Source: Fibrobacterota bacterium (GTDB lineage Bacteria; Fibrobacterota; Fibrobacteria; UBA11236). Taken from it: a stretch of DNA of 64,000 nucleotides. Where the stretch lies: positions 1-64,000 of the forward strand of contig JAEKLQ010000059.1 in the NCBI GenBank assembly GCA_019509785.1, in the 5' to 3' direction. Both the position numbers and the translations under genes were made by a program. Shown here piece after piece: positions 1 through 7,959 of the stretch. The notes beneath the pieces were generated by a model. It saw only the letters and a list, made by a program, of their open reading frames with translations, was not told the DNA's origin and made no database searches. Within the stretch, counting starts at the first letter, position 1; every line of letters begins with the position of its first letter.

Positions 1-544
<544 letters not shown>

Positions 545-2071
545 CTAAGGCAGGGCGTCGCCCCGCGGCGCCAGCCCAGCCACCTTGCCGATCACCAGCA
601 GGGTGGGGGAGTCGAAACCCAGGCGTGACGTCTCTTCCCGGATACCCTCCAGGGTGGAAACGCAAACGCGTTGATCCGGGAGGGTCGCGTTCTGGATGGC
701 AGCCGCCGGAGTCCCGGGTTCCCATCCTTGCGCGAGGAATGCGGGTACGATTTCGGCCAGCCGATGCAGGCCCATCACCAGCACGATGGTATCGGCCTTT
801 GGGATTTCGGTATTGGTGGCGGAATACGCCATGCCGGACATGACCGCGAATGAGCGCGCCACTCCCCGATGGGTCAAGGGGATGCCGGCCCAGGCAGGTC
901 CCGCCGTGGTGGAGCTGACGCCGGGGATCACCCGCCAGGGAATACCCTTGGCCTGCAATGCCAGCACCTCTTCCCAGCCTCGGCCGTATACGAATGGGTC
1001 GCCCCCCTTGAGACGCACCACGCGTTTCCCCGCGAGGGCATGTTCCACGAGGCGGACTTCGATCTCATCTTGCCGGGTGGATTCGAAATGCCCGCGCTTA
1101 CCCGCCGCGATCAGGCGGCAGTCGGACGGGGCGAGGTGAAGGACTTCTTCCGGGATCAAGCGATCATGAATGATGACTTCGGCCCGGCGCAGGATGTCCG
1201 CAGCCAACAAAGTCAAAAGGCCCGGATGGCCGGGTCCCGCGCCCACCAGGTCGACCCCGGGCAGGACGTTAACCGTGCCGGAAGGATGTCGCCCGGCGTC
1301 CGGCGCTCCTGCCTCTCGATCCCTCTCTACCTGCCCGTCCATCCCCGCCGAATCCGGATCCCCGCTCGACTTCACGGCTTGATCCAGCATGGTTTCGGCC
1401 TGCGCCCGGTCGCCGGCCTTCAGGGCTTCCAGAAGGGCCCGGTAGGGAAGGTTCTCCAGTATCGATGCGGCTCCCGGTATGCCCCGGGCGCGTAATCGGG
1501 AACGGAAACCGGAAAGCAAGGCGGCGGCATCGGCCACTTCCGGCCCCAGGGCCTGGGAGAGAACTCGTTTCAAGTGCCGGGTAAGGCCGGGAGCGGCCCC
1601 TCCGGTCCCTACGGTAACCGTCACGTTACCCTGCCGGAGGACCCCCGGGACGTGGAAGCTCCCCGCTTGCGCCGCATCCGCCACGTTGCAGAGGATATTC
1701 GCCTTGCGGCAGATCGCGGCGATCTCCCGGTTCACCGAGGTATCGTCGCTGCAGGCGAAGACGAGGTATTTGCCGCCTTCGTCGCCGGGACGGAACGGGC
1801 GGTGCTCCATGCGGAGGGCCGAAGCCAGGCGCTCCACAGCGGGCGAGATTTCCGGGGCCACTATGGTGACGTCCGCGCCGCAACGCAATAGCTCGGCCAG
1901 CTTGCGCGCGGCCACGGAACCTGCCCCGACCACGAGGACGGGTTTCCCATGCAGATCCACCGCGAGGGGATAAAGTATGCGCGAGGATTGCGGGATCGGC
2001 TCCGAATGCTCATCCGAAGGCCCATCCGAAGGTTCATCCGAAGGCGTAAGCGAGGATATATCCGAAGACAT
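545..2071 (-). CDS. cysG: Siroheme synthase: precorrin-2 dehydrogenase/ferrochelatase fused to uroporphyrinogen-III C-methyltransferase
   Basis: Makes siroheme from uroporphyrinogen III, the cofactor of sulfite and nitrite reductases. The 508-residue protein has an N-terminal SirC/Met8-type module (residues about 30-240) opening with the NAD-binding stretch GKPVLVVGAGSVAARKLAEL. A linker rich in Asp, Ala and Gly follows, then a CobA/SUMT methyltransferase module (about 275-500) with VDLVGAGPGHPGLLTLLA, the RLKGGDPFVYGRG motif and VIPGVSS. This is the standard CysG fusion and length. The first 25 residues are a low-complexity Ser-Asp repeat made by a 12-bp DNA repeat, absent from typical CysG. 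It lies between a glycosyltransferase run and metG on the same strand. Confidence 0.93.
   Translation of the reverse strand: MSSDISSLTPSDEPSDGPSDEHSEPIPQSSRILYPLAVDLHGKPVLVVGAGSVAARKLAELLRCGADVTIVAPEISPAVERLASALRMEHRPFRPGDEGGKYLVFACSDDTSVNREIAAICRKANILCNVADAAQAGSFHVPGVLRQGNVTVTVGTGGAAPGLTRHLKRVLSQALGPEVADAAALLSGFRSRLRARGIPGAASILENLPYRALLEALKAGDRAQAETMLDQAVKSSGDPDSAGMDGQVERDREAGAPDAGRHPSGTVNVLPGVDLVGAGPGHPGLLTLLAADILRRAEVIIHDRLIPEEVLHLAPSDCRLIAAGKRGHFESTRQDEIEVRLVEHALAGKRVVRLKGGDPFVYGRGWEEVLALQAKGIPWRVIPGVSSTTAGPAWAGIPLTHRGVARSFAVMSGMAYSATNTEIPKADTIVLVMGLHRLAEIVPAFLAQGWEPGTPAAAIQNATLPDQRVCVSTLEGIREETSRLGFDSPTLLVIGKVAGLAPRGDALP
2009..2044 (-). repeat. Three 12-bp tandem repeats in the 5' end of cysG
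   Basis: Three near-identical units (2009-2020, 2021-2032, 2033-2044; core CATCCGAAGG) are followed by more degenerate copies toward the cysG start. Being 12 bp long they keep frame and encode SD-x-x tetrapeptides (SDEP, SDGP, SDEH) ahead of the folded SirC domain. Length change here would be tolerated by the protein. Confidence 0.8.
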
Positions 2072-2089
2072 ATCCGGAAAGGTAGCAAG

Positions 2090-2803
2090 TCAGGAGGCGG
2101 CTTTCCGGCCTTCCCGTCGTAACCGTCCGCGCAGGTATTCCCTCCCGACGACCCAGAGGATTTTCTTTCCCGCCCGCCAGCTGCCTAACACCGTTCCCGA
2201 AATCTTCGACTTTCCGATCCGCTTGCGGTAAGAAACCGGGACCTCTTCGATGCGCAGTCCCAGGGCGGCCGCCTTCACTTGCATCTCGATGGTCCAACCG
2301 AAATCGCGGTCCTCCATTCCCAGCTTTCGCAAGGCGTCCATGCGGATGGCCCGGAAGGGGCCTAGATCGGTATAGGCCACGCCCCAACCCAAGCGCACCA
2401 GGCGCGTCGTCAGCCAATTCCCGAAGCGCGCCACCGGCAATAGGGCTCCCGGTTCGCTTTGGCCGAGCGTCCGCGATCCGATCGCCAAATCCGCCCGGCC
2501 CGACCGGAGGGGCTCCAACAGGCGATCCATTTCCCGCGGATCGTCGCTGAAGTCCCCGTCCAGGAAAACCGCAACCTCGGTATCCACGGGCAAGGCGGCG
2601 ATCCCGCCCAGGCATGCCGCCCCGTACCCGCGGCGGCCCTCGGCCACCACCGTAGCGCCCGCGTTACGTGCGACGGCGGCGGTCCCGTCGGTGCTGCCGT
2701 TGTCCACCACGATCACCTGGGCCGCAACGGCGGGAATGGCGGCTAGCACCTTGGCGATGGCCAGCTCTTCATTCAGGGCCGGGATGATCACTACTACTTT
2801 CAT
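2090..2803 (-). CDS. Family 2 glycosyltransferase (polyprenyl-phosphate sugar transferase type)
   Basis: A 237-residue cytoplasmic GT-A enzyme. It starts MKVVVIIPALNEELAIAKVL, has the nucleotide-sugar site VIVVDNGSTDG near residue 35, the metal-binding AVFLDGDFSDDP near 90, and the acceptor-side region DLGPFRAIRMDAL with GWTIEMQVKAA. This resembles dolichyl/polyprenyl-phosphate mannosyl- or glucosyltransferases that load a lipid carrier. The ATG at 2803 overlaps the TGA of the upstream gene (ATGA), so translation is probably coupled. The open frame extends far upstream, but that part is a shadow of the membrane gene in another frame. Working with the neighbouring GT-C protein, which uses lipid-linked sugars, is a natural inference. 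Confidence 0.88.
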   Translation of the reverse strand: MKVVVIIPALNEELAIAKVLAAIPAVAAQVIVVDNGSTDGTAAVARNAGATVVAEGRRGYGAACLGGIAALPVDTEVAVFLDGDFSDDPREMDRLLEPLRSGRADLAIGSRTLGQSEPGALLPVARFGNWLTTRLVRLGWGVAYTDLGPFRAIRMDALRKLGMEDRDFGWTIEMQVKAAALGLRIEEVPVSYRKRIGKSKISGTVLGSWRAGKKILWVVGREYLRGRLRREGRKAAS

Positions 2804-4101
2804 TCCGTCTTCTCCCGTCCGCGGCACCAAGCGAGCCAGGCTCCCAGCATCAGGGGCGGCAGATACTCCGGGAGGCGAAGCCAAACCCGCTCGGACCAGG
2901 CGCCCGTGGCCGCCATGCGCGCGTACACCTCGTAACTGATCAGGCTGGTCGCGGTGAGGAGCAGCCAAGGCCGATTCAGCCGCAAGGTCGCGAAGGGAAG
3001 GATCCAGATGAGATACCAGGGGTGGAGGGTGGGGGAGAAAAGCAGTACGGTTCCCAGGCAGGCCAGGGCCTGGGATTCCGGCGGATCCCGGCGCGTCCTC
3101 CATAGGCAGGCGCCCAAGACCGCGCAGAAGAGGGCCGCGAGCAGGGCGTTGCGCGCCATCGCCGGCAGGAATGGGAAACCGTAATCCATCAGTCCGGGAA
3201 CGGCGCCGTTGAAACGGAAGCGCGTGGCGAACCGTCGCAGCACGTCTAACGCGCCCACCCGCCACAAGAGCATGCCGACCGCCGCGCACGCAGCGAGTGC
3301 CCATGCCGCCCCCCTTCGCCAGCCGTCGCGCAGGACCAGCAAGGGCGCCAACGCCAGCGAGGAGATCTTCGCCAAGCCTCCCATCCCCAGCCAAGCGGGC
3401 GCCCAACCGGATCCCAAGGCCCACAGAAAAGCCACGTTCAACCCGGCGGACAACGCGTCGAAGTGCCCTCTCCCCGCGCTTTCGAAGATCAAGAGCGGAT
3501 TCAGGAAATAGGCGGCAAGCACATGGGATGCGTACTGGTATGCGGGTCCGGTCCCGCGTAAGCTCTCGTTCCCGCCCAGGCTTTCGCCCTTATCCCGGCG
3601 CCCCCGCAACAGGCCCGACAATGCGAAGAAGGTCGCGACATCGCAGGCTAGGAAACCCGCCTTGAAGACGAGTATCTTCGGCCCCAGGCGCGCCAAGAGA
3701 CGGAACAGGGCTTGGGCCAATGGGGGATAGAGCGTTGGCAGGTGCGGATGGTTGATGCGGGCCCAGTCGGCATCGCGCAGGAAGGCCAGGTAAGGATGAT
3801 CCGGGGCCAACAGGTAAGGGCTGAAACCGTTGAGGCTTACCTTGCCTTCCCAAATGAATCGATAGATATCGTCAGAAGGCGGTAGAGGGAGCAGGATCAG
3901 CCGCGCGGCCATGCCGATGGCGAGTATGGGGCCTATCCCGATCGGCGCCCGGTTTTCCGCCCATGCGAACCCGTATACGAGGAAGGCCGCGCCCAGGCAG
4001 GCCCAATAAATCGGAAGGGCCCCTTCCAAGGGGCCCAAGCGCGAGAGAACGAGGAATGGCAGGAGGAAAAGGACGGCCGCCGCAAAGCTCCGGCGGTCCA
4101 T
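2800..4101 (-). CDS. GT-C integral-membrane glycosyltransferase (GT87/mannosyltransferase-like)
   Basis: A 433-residue, very hydrophobic protein with about ten membrane segments. The acidic loop after the third helix reads LPPSDDIYRFIWEGKV, matching the DDxxRYxWDG-type motif of lipid-phosphate-sugar-dependent GT-C enzymes. YPPLAQALF and FNPLLIFESAGRGHFDA are also typical of GT87-like mannosyltransferases. It likely adds sugars on the outer face of the inner membrane from a polyprenyl-phosphate donor. It overlaps the downstream GT2 by 4 bases and follows the cellulose-synthase-like gene after 10 bases, so all belong to one operon. The sugar and the acceptor cannot be read from the sequence. 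Confidence 0.78.
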   Translation of the reverse strand: MDRRSFAAAVLFLLPFLVLSRLGPLEGALPIYWACLGAAFLVYGFAWAENRAPIGIGPILAIGMAARLILLPLPPSDDIYRFIWEGKVSLNGFSPYLLAPDHPYLAFLRDADWARINHPHLPTLYPPLAQALFRLLARLGPKILVFKAGFLACDVATFFALSGLLRGRRDKGESLGGNESLRGTGPAYQYASHVLAAYFLNPLLIFESAGRGHFDALSAGLNVAFLWALGSGWAPAWLGMGGLAKISSLALAPLLVLRDGWRRGAAWALAACAAVGMLLWRVGALDVLRRFATRFRFNGAVPGLMDYGFPFLPAMARNALLAALFCAVLGACLWRTRRDPPESQALACLGTVLLFSPTLHPWYLIWILPFATLRLNRPWLLLTATSLISYEVYARMAATGAWSERVWLRLPEYLPPLMLGAWLAWCRGREKTE

Positions 4102-4111
4102 GGGGACGTCT

Positions 4112-5632
4112 TTAGGCTTCTTGCAGGGCCGGGACGGTCGCGAACTTGACCAGGTAGAACTTGCGCAGGTAATGGGTCAAGGACATGGTGCCTACGACCA
4201 GGAAGCCGACGGCGTACAGGCCCAGGAAAGGCCCGACCAGGTACTTCTCGGCAGAGGTGTACTGGTAAAAACCCGTGAAGCAATACGCGGCGAGGGACAA
4301 TTCCACCACCGAGGCATAGGGGAACTTCGACTTGTAAACGTGCACCTGCTTATCCCCCGCCTTAGGAGTGCGAATGAAAGCTCCCTTGCGGCCGGACAGG
4401 GCCGAAAGGACAGCGCGCGTATTATTGAGGGCCACGCCCACGCCCAAGGCCATCAAGGTGGGCAAGGAAAGGATTCGGCTCTTCCAATTCTTCCGGGAGA
4501 CGCGCTGAGCCACCAAATACAGGATGGACGGGGCCAGGGAGGAGATGAGGATCAAGACGCACAGTCCCGAGAAGGCCACGGTGCCGACCTTGAAGGGGAA
4601 CCAGAACAGCAACGGCAGCGCCAGGATGGCGGTCAAAAGCATCAGGGGATGGATGGCGTAGTGCGTCGTATGCAGAACGCTTTGCAGCTTGACGCGCCAG
4701 GAAACATTGGCGCGGAGCACTTGCGGCAACAGCTTCACCGCGGTCTGGATGGAGCCCTTGGCCCAACGGAATTGCTGTGACTTGAAGGCGTTGATGTCGG
4801 AAGGGAGCTCGGCGGGCACGACCACGTCGTAGAGGAATTTCATGCGCCAGCCATGCAATTGCGCGCGATAGGAGAGATCCATGTCCTCGGTGAGGGTATC
4901 GCCCTGCCATCCGCCCGAGGTCTCGATGGCGCTCTTGCGCCAGATCCCGGCGGTGCCGTTGAAGTTCATGAACAGCCGTCCCCAGGAGCGCGCCGATTGC
5001 TCGATCACGAAATGCCCGTCGATGCCGATGCTTTGCGCCAAGGTGAGGGAGGACTCTTGGGAGTTGAGATGGCCCCAGCGGGCTTGCACCAGGCCGATTT
5101 CCTCATCCATGACCAGGAAGGGCACGCAACGCATGAGGTAATCGGTGGGCGGGACGAAATCGGCATCGAAGATGGCGATGAAATCGCCGCTGCATACCTG
5201 CATGCCCTCGTTCAACGCGCCGGCCTTGTAGTCATGGCGGTTGGTGCGGTGGATAAGCTTGATATCGTGGCCCTGTGCGCGCATTTCGGCCACCATGCGG
5301 GCCGAAATCTCTTCCGACCCGTCGGTCGAATCATCCAGGACCTGGATTTCATGCTTGTCCTTGGGGTACTCCATGGCGCATACCGCCCGAATCAGGCGTT
5401 CCACGACATTGGCCTCGTTGTAAACCGGCAATTGGGTGGTGACCTTCGGCATGCGGTCCATGCCGCTTTCGGCATAATAGCGACGAAGCTTGCGCTTATC
5501 GTGGACCACTTCCTTCCGCTTATTCTTCAGGAATAGCGCCAACAGCCAGTAACAATTGATGCCATAGGTGAATAGCCCCACGGAGGCTATGGCATACAGG
5601 CCAAACATGGCGTAGATGATCGGTGAGGGCAT
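4112..5632 (-). CDS. Processive family 2 glycosyltransferase, cellulose synthase/CslA-like
   Basis: A 506-residue inner-membrane protein: one N-terminal transmembrane helix, a large cytoplasmic GT-A domain (residues about 60-310), then four more helices. All four hallmark motifs are visible: the first Asp pair in VLDDSTDGSEE, the metal-binding DADF, the catalytic TEDMD and the product-binding QQFRW. The overall pattern is closest to CslA/glucomannan-synthase-like bacterial proteins rather than BcsA, since no PilZ domain follows. It should polymerise or add beta-linked sugars and extrude them. It sits immediately after the DUF2064 gene (one intervening base) in the glycosyltransferase operon. 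Confidence 0.85.
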   Translation of the reverse strand: MPSPIIYAMFGLYAIASVGLFTYGINCYWLLALFLKNKRKEVVHDKRKLRRYYAESGMDRMPKVTTQLPVYNEANVVERLIRAVCAMEYPKDKHEIQVLDDSTDGSEEISARMVAEMRAQGHDIKLIHRTNRHDYKAGALNEGMQVCSGDFIAIFDADFVPPTDYLMRCVPFLVMDEEIGLVQARWGHLNSQESSLTLAQSIGIDGHFVIEQSARSWGRLFMNFNGTAGIWRKSAIETSGGWQGDTLTEDMDLSYRAQLHGWRMKFLYDVVVPAELPSDINAFKSQQFRWAKGSIQTAVKLLPQVLRANVSWRVKLQSVLHTTHYAIHPLMLLTAILALPLLFWFPFKVGTVAFSGLCVLILISSLAPSILYLVAQRVSRKNWKSRILSLPTLMALGVGVALNNTRAVLSALSGRKGAFIRTPKAGDKQVHVYKSKFPYASVVELSLAAYCFTGFYQYTSAEKYLVGPFLGLYAVGFLVVGTMSLTHYLRKFYLVKFATVPALQEA

Positions 5633-5633
5633 C

Positions 5634-6272
5634 TTATCCTATTCCCAGATGTTTGAGTGGTTCCAGGTGTCTTACCCGCTCGAAGTCTGCCAGGGTATCG
5701 ACATCGGAAAAAGCGTTAAGCGAAATGTAACTTAAAGAATGGATTTTTAGAATATTTAAGGTTTGCTCCAGAACTTGCCCCGTGCTCCAAGGGATGCTTT
5801 GGAAAAGCGCCGGGCGTTCTTCTTTCAAGCCGAGCAAATAGTAACCTCCGTCTTCCGTCGGTCCAAGGACGGCATCGCAATCATTGAGCGCGGTAAAAGA
5901 GGAAACTATGGATTCTTTCGAAATTTGCGGGCAGTCACAACCGATGACTACGGATTTACGCGCGCCGCGGTCGAAGCTGGCGGCGAAAGCGGCGCTCAAT
6001 CGGGTTCCCAAATCTCCTTGCGCTTGCGGTAGATAGGCATCCATTCCCGGCGCCCAGTCGGCGCCGTCTTGCGCATGGGACGGCGGATCGGCCATGAGGA
6101 TCTTGCGGCAGGGCAAGGCGCGGGCGACCGTGAGCGTGTGGTGGAGCAGCGCCTGGTAGACACGCAATGCGTTCGCGGTTCCCATGCCGCGCGCCAATCG
6201 CGTTTTGCAATTCCCGGCCTGGGGATACTTGGCGAAGACGAGGAGTTCGTCGGAGCTGGTTTCCGCAATCAC
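5634..6272 (-). CDS. DUF2064/TIGR04282-type nucleotidyltransferase-like glycosyltransferase
   Basis: A 212-residue soluble protein of the TIGR04282 (transferase 1, rSAM/selenodomain-associated) family, a CofC/MobA-like fold. Family marks are LLVFAKYPQAGNCKTRLA near the N-terminus, the GCDCPQI metal site near residue 115, and AVLGPTEDGGYYLLGL. Such proteins cluster with glycosyltransferases; the exact reaction is not established. The start is GTG at 6272, 7 bases after a -10-like TAATTT (6285-6280 on the minus strand), consistent with a leaderless mRNA and with this being the first gene of the operon. The last third is more AT-rich than its neighbours. Confidence 0.85.
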   Translation of the reverse strand: MIAETSSDELLVFAKYPQAGNCKTRLARGMGTANALRVYQALLHHTLTVARALPCRKILMADPPSHAQDGADWAPGMDAYLPQAQGDLGTRLSAAFAASFDRGARKSVVIGCDCPQISKESIVSSFTALNDCDAVLGPTEDGGYYLLGLKEERPALFQSIPWSTGQVLEQTLNILKIHSLSYISLNAFSDVDTLADFERVRHLEPLKHLGIG

Positions 6273-6279
6273 GCGGGGA

Positions 6280-6285
6280 AAATTA
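6280..6285 (-). promoter_or_regulatory. Candidate -10 element for the DUF2064/glycosyltransferase operon
   Basis: TAATTT on the minus strand lies 7 bases before the GTG start at 6272, so the predicted transcription start falls on or next to the initiation codon. No clear -35 is visible. The same spacing recurs at several other genes in the window. Confidence 0.35.
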
Positions 6286-6330
6286 AGAAAAGCGGAGCCG
6301 GGGTAAAATGGAAATGAGGAGGAAGGCAGC

Positions 6331-6354
6331 GATCCGGGTCAAGGGACCCGGATC
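6331..6354 (-). terminator. Strong hairpin after the zinc-motif gene
   Basis: A perfect 10-bp stem (GATCCGGGTC paired with GACCCGGATC) closes a 4-base loop. It lies 13 bases beyond the stop of the gene at 6367-6900 and before the GTG start of the glycosyltransferase operon. No T-run follows, so it may act as a 3' stabiliser or a non-canonical terminator. Confidence 0.55.
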
Positions 6355-6366
6355 GGCGAGGGGTAT

Positions 6367-6900
6367 CTAGTGAACGGTGCCGCGGGGCTTTTTGGTGGGG
6401 AAAGGGACCAGGTGGGGCTGGCTCAAGGCGTATTCCTCGAACTGCGCCTCGTAATCGGACCACTTGCCGAACTCGGGGCGCTGTTGGTAATCAGGCTTAC
6501 GGCCCGTGGCCAGCATCTTCTGGAAGTGGCGGCGCTTGTATTCGGTGCGATGCAGCTCGCAATACATGGGATAGATATTATGGTCGGGATATAAAGTGAA
6601 GGAGTATTCTCGGCCGCAATCGGGCAGGGAGCAGCACAAGGTCTTCTGCATCGGCTGGATGGCATCGGGCTCGATCACCAGGTTGGTGTCTTCGGGCTTG
6701 GGCGCCTCTTTCGGCACGAAACGTTCCGCGCGGCTTTTGCGGGTACGATGATCCACGCAATAGAGGCTCGTGGGCGAACCCTCGAACTTCTTGTTGCAGG
6801 CGGGGTGCTTGCAGGTGCGGATTTCCTTGCGGACCCGGCTGCCGGTGTTCATCCCCTGGCCGAATGACCGTGCTTCGATTACATGCGCTGTCTTTTCCAT
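6367..6900 (-). CDS. Uncharacterised protein with two C-x4-C...C-x2-H zinc motifs
   Basis: No function is recognised. The 177-residue basic protein contains two similar cysteine/histidine clusters. The first (about residues 30-52) reads CKHPACNKKF then YCVDH. The second (about 89-118) reads CSLPDCGREY then YCELH. Each has the spacing C-x4-C-(12 to 18)-C-x2-H, expected to bind one zinc ion, so the protein looks like a tandem duplication of a small zinc ribbon. The segment between is acidic and Pro-rich; the tail is rich in Tyr, Phe and Arg. DNA, RNA or protein binding are all possible. It is divergent from algH. The start at 6900 is the first ATG before the conserved part. Confidence 0.7.
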   Translation of the reverse strand: MEKTAHVIEARSFGQGMNTGSRVRKEIRTCKHPACNKKFEGSPTSLYCVDHRTRKSRAERFVPKEAPKPEDTNLVIEPDAIQPMQKTLCCSLPDCGREYSFTLYPDHNIYPMYCELHRTEYKRRHFQKMLATGRKPDYQQRPEFGKWSDYEAQFEEYALSQPHLVPFPTKKPRGTVH

Positions 6901-6997
6901 GGTGCGGTGCTCTCCCTAAGACCATTATCGGAGGCGGGACCGCATTCCTTGAGTGATGAAGTGGAAGTTGAAGCGGTCAAATCACTCTGGCTTGCAA

Positions 6998-7016
6998 AAA
7001 AACCCAATGGGTTTTT
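6998..7016. other. Symmetric A/T-flanked hairpin between divergent genes
   Basis: AAAAACCC-AAT-GGGTTTTT forms a perfect 8-bp inverted repeat with T-runs in both directions, the shape of a small bidirectional intrinsic terminator. It sits between the divergent starts at 6900 and 7112, where a terminator is not expected, so it may block antisense read-through or belong to a short untranslated transcript. Confidence 0.45.
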
Positions 7017-7099
7017 GGAGCCTTGCCCGGCTCGCGGGAGAGGCGGCGGATGTAAGCGGGAGGGCCCGTTCCGCCACCGTATCCAGTAACCAAAATTCC

Positions 7100-7105
7100 T
7101 ATATT
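7100..7105 (+). promoter_or_regulatory. Candidate -10 element giving a leaderless algH mRNA
   Basis: TATATT ends 6 bases before the ATG at 7112, placing the predicted transcription start on the initiation codon. No obvious Shine-Dalgarno precedes that ATG. Confidence 0.45.
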
Positions 7106-7111
7106 GGGCCA

Positions 7112-7696
7112 ATGGCCACCGAGTCCTCCGCCGCCGGCGCACGCGATGAGTTCGATGCGACGGAGCACGTCGCCCGGCTCAAGCCCGGAGTGGTGCTCCT
7201 CGCGCGGGACATGTCCGATCCCAATTTCAATTCCACCGTCGTGCTCGTCTGCCAGCATGGCGCGGAAGGGTCGTACGGCCTGGTGCTCAATCGGCCCTCG
7301 CATATGCCTCTCTCCGAGGTGTTCGATAAGCCTCCCGTCTGGGCCGGCGATGCCTCCCGCAAGCAGCGCATCTACATAGGCGGGCCGGTGCAGCCCGAGG
7401 AATTGCAGATCCTGCAAGTCACCACCGAACCCGTTCCCGGCTCGTACCAGGTGGCGCCCGAAGTTTTTCTGGGCGGATATTGGGGCGATCTCAAGGACAT
7501 CATCGAGCTCGATCCCCGGACCATCCGGTTGTTCCTCGGGTACTCGGGTTGGGGCGCGGACCAACTCGCCCGCGAGGTGCAGGCGGAAGCCTGGGAAGTG
7601 TGGAGCGTGGACGTGAAGCGGTTGCTGCTGGGGCCCGAGGACGCCTGGGCCGGCGGCATCGGGCAGATCAAATCCTTCCTGTCGACCCTGCGATAG
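7112..7696 (+). CDS. algH: YqgE/AlgH family protein
   Basis: A 194-residue soluble protein of the conserved UPF0301/AlgH family, whose biochemical role is still unsettled (linked to alginate and stress regulation in pseudomonads). Recognisable stretches are LKPGVVLLARDMSDPNF, SYGLVLNRPSHMPLSEVF, IYIGGPVQPEELQ and FLGYSGWGADQLAREV with a final SWEVWSVD-like segment. I chose ATG at 7112 (MATESSAAGARDEFD): the family body starts soon after, and the open frame upstream is Arg/Gly-rich and unrelated. A -10-like TATATT 6 bases upstream fits leaderless initiation. The next gene, gltB, is 263 bases away and probably transcribed separately. Confidence 0.9.
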   Translation: MATESSAAGARDEFDATEHVARLKPGVVLLARDMSDPNFNSTVVLVCQHGAEGSYGLVLNRPSHMPLSEVFDKPPVWAGDASRKQRIYIGGPVQPEELQILQVTTEPVPGSYQVAPEVFLGGYWGDLKDIIELDPRTIRLFLGYSGWGADQLAREVQAEAWEVWSVDVKRLLLGPEDAWAGGIGQIKSFLSTLR

Positions 7697-7710
7697 CTTC
7701 TTCCTAATCC

Positions 7711-7760
7711 TGCCACTTAGGCCGAATCGTGCCACTTGGGCAAATCGGCCTTGATTCGGC
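7711..7760. promoter_or_regulatory. Nested inverted repeats and a direct repeat between algH and gltB
   Basis: TGCCACTT occurs twice, 19 bases apart (7711 and 7730). The second copy is part of TGCC-acttg-GGCA (7730-7742). This is nested inside an 8-bp inverted repeat GCCGAATC (7721-7728)/GATTCGGC (7753-7760). It may be the algH 3' hairpin or an operator for gltB; the sequence alone does not decide. Confidence 0.35.
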
Positions 7761-7959
7761 AACCGCCCGCCGGCAAAAAAAGGTGACTAATCCGGAATTC
7801 TTCTTATTTTTCCGATCGAATGGCTGCCTCATCCGGTCACCCCTCTAAGTTGAAACGCAGGTAAGGTTTTTCCGAGCGGGTTTGCCCGCGACCTCTCCTG
7901 CAAAGGGGAGGGGAGGGTAGTCATTGTGTCGTACGCAAGTTTTTAAGCAGGAATACAAT

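Noticed and set aside
2800-3424. Long N-terminal extension of the small GT2 gene beyond 2803
   Set aside because: The frame stays open by GC bias only; it overlaps the GT-C gene in another frame, and the family start MKVVVIIPALNE at 2803 has an ATGA overlap.
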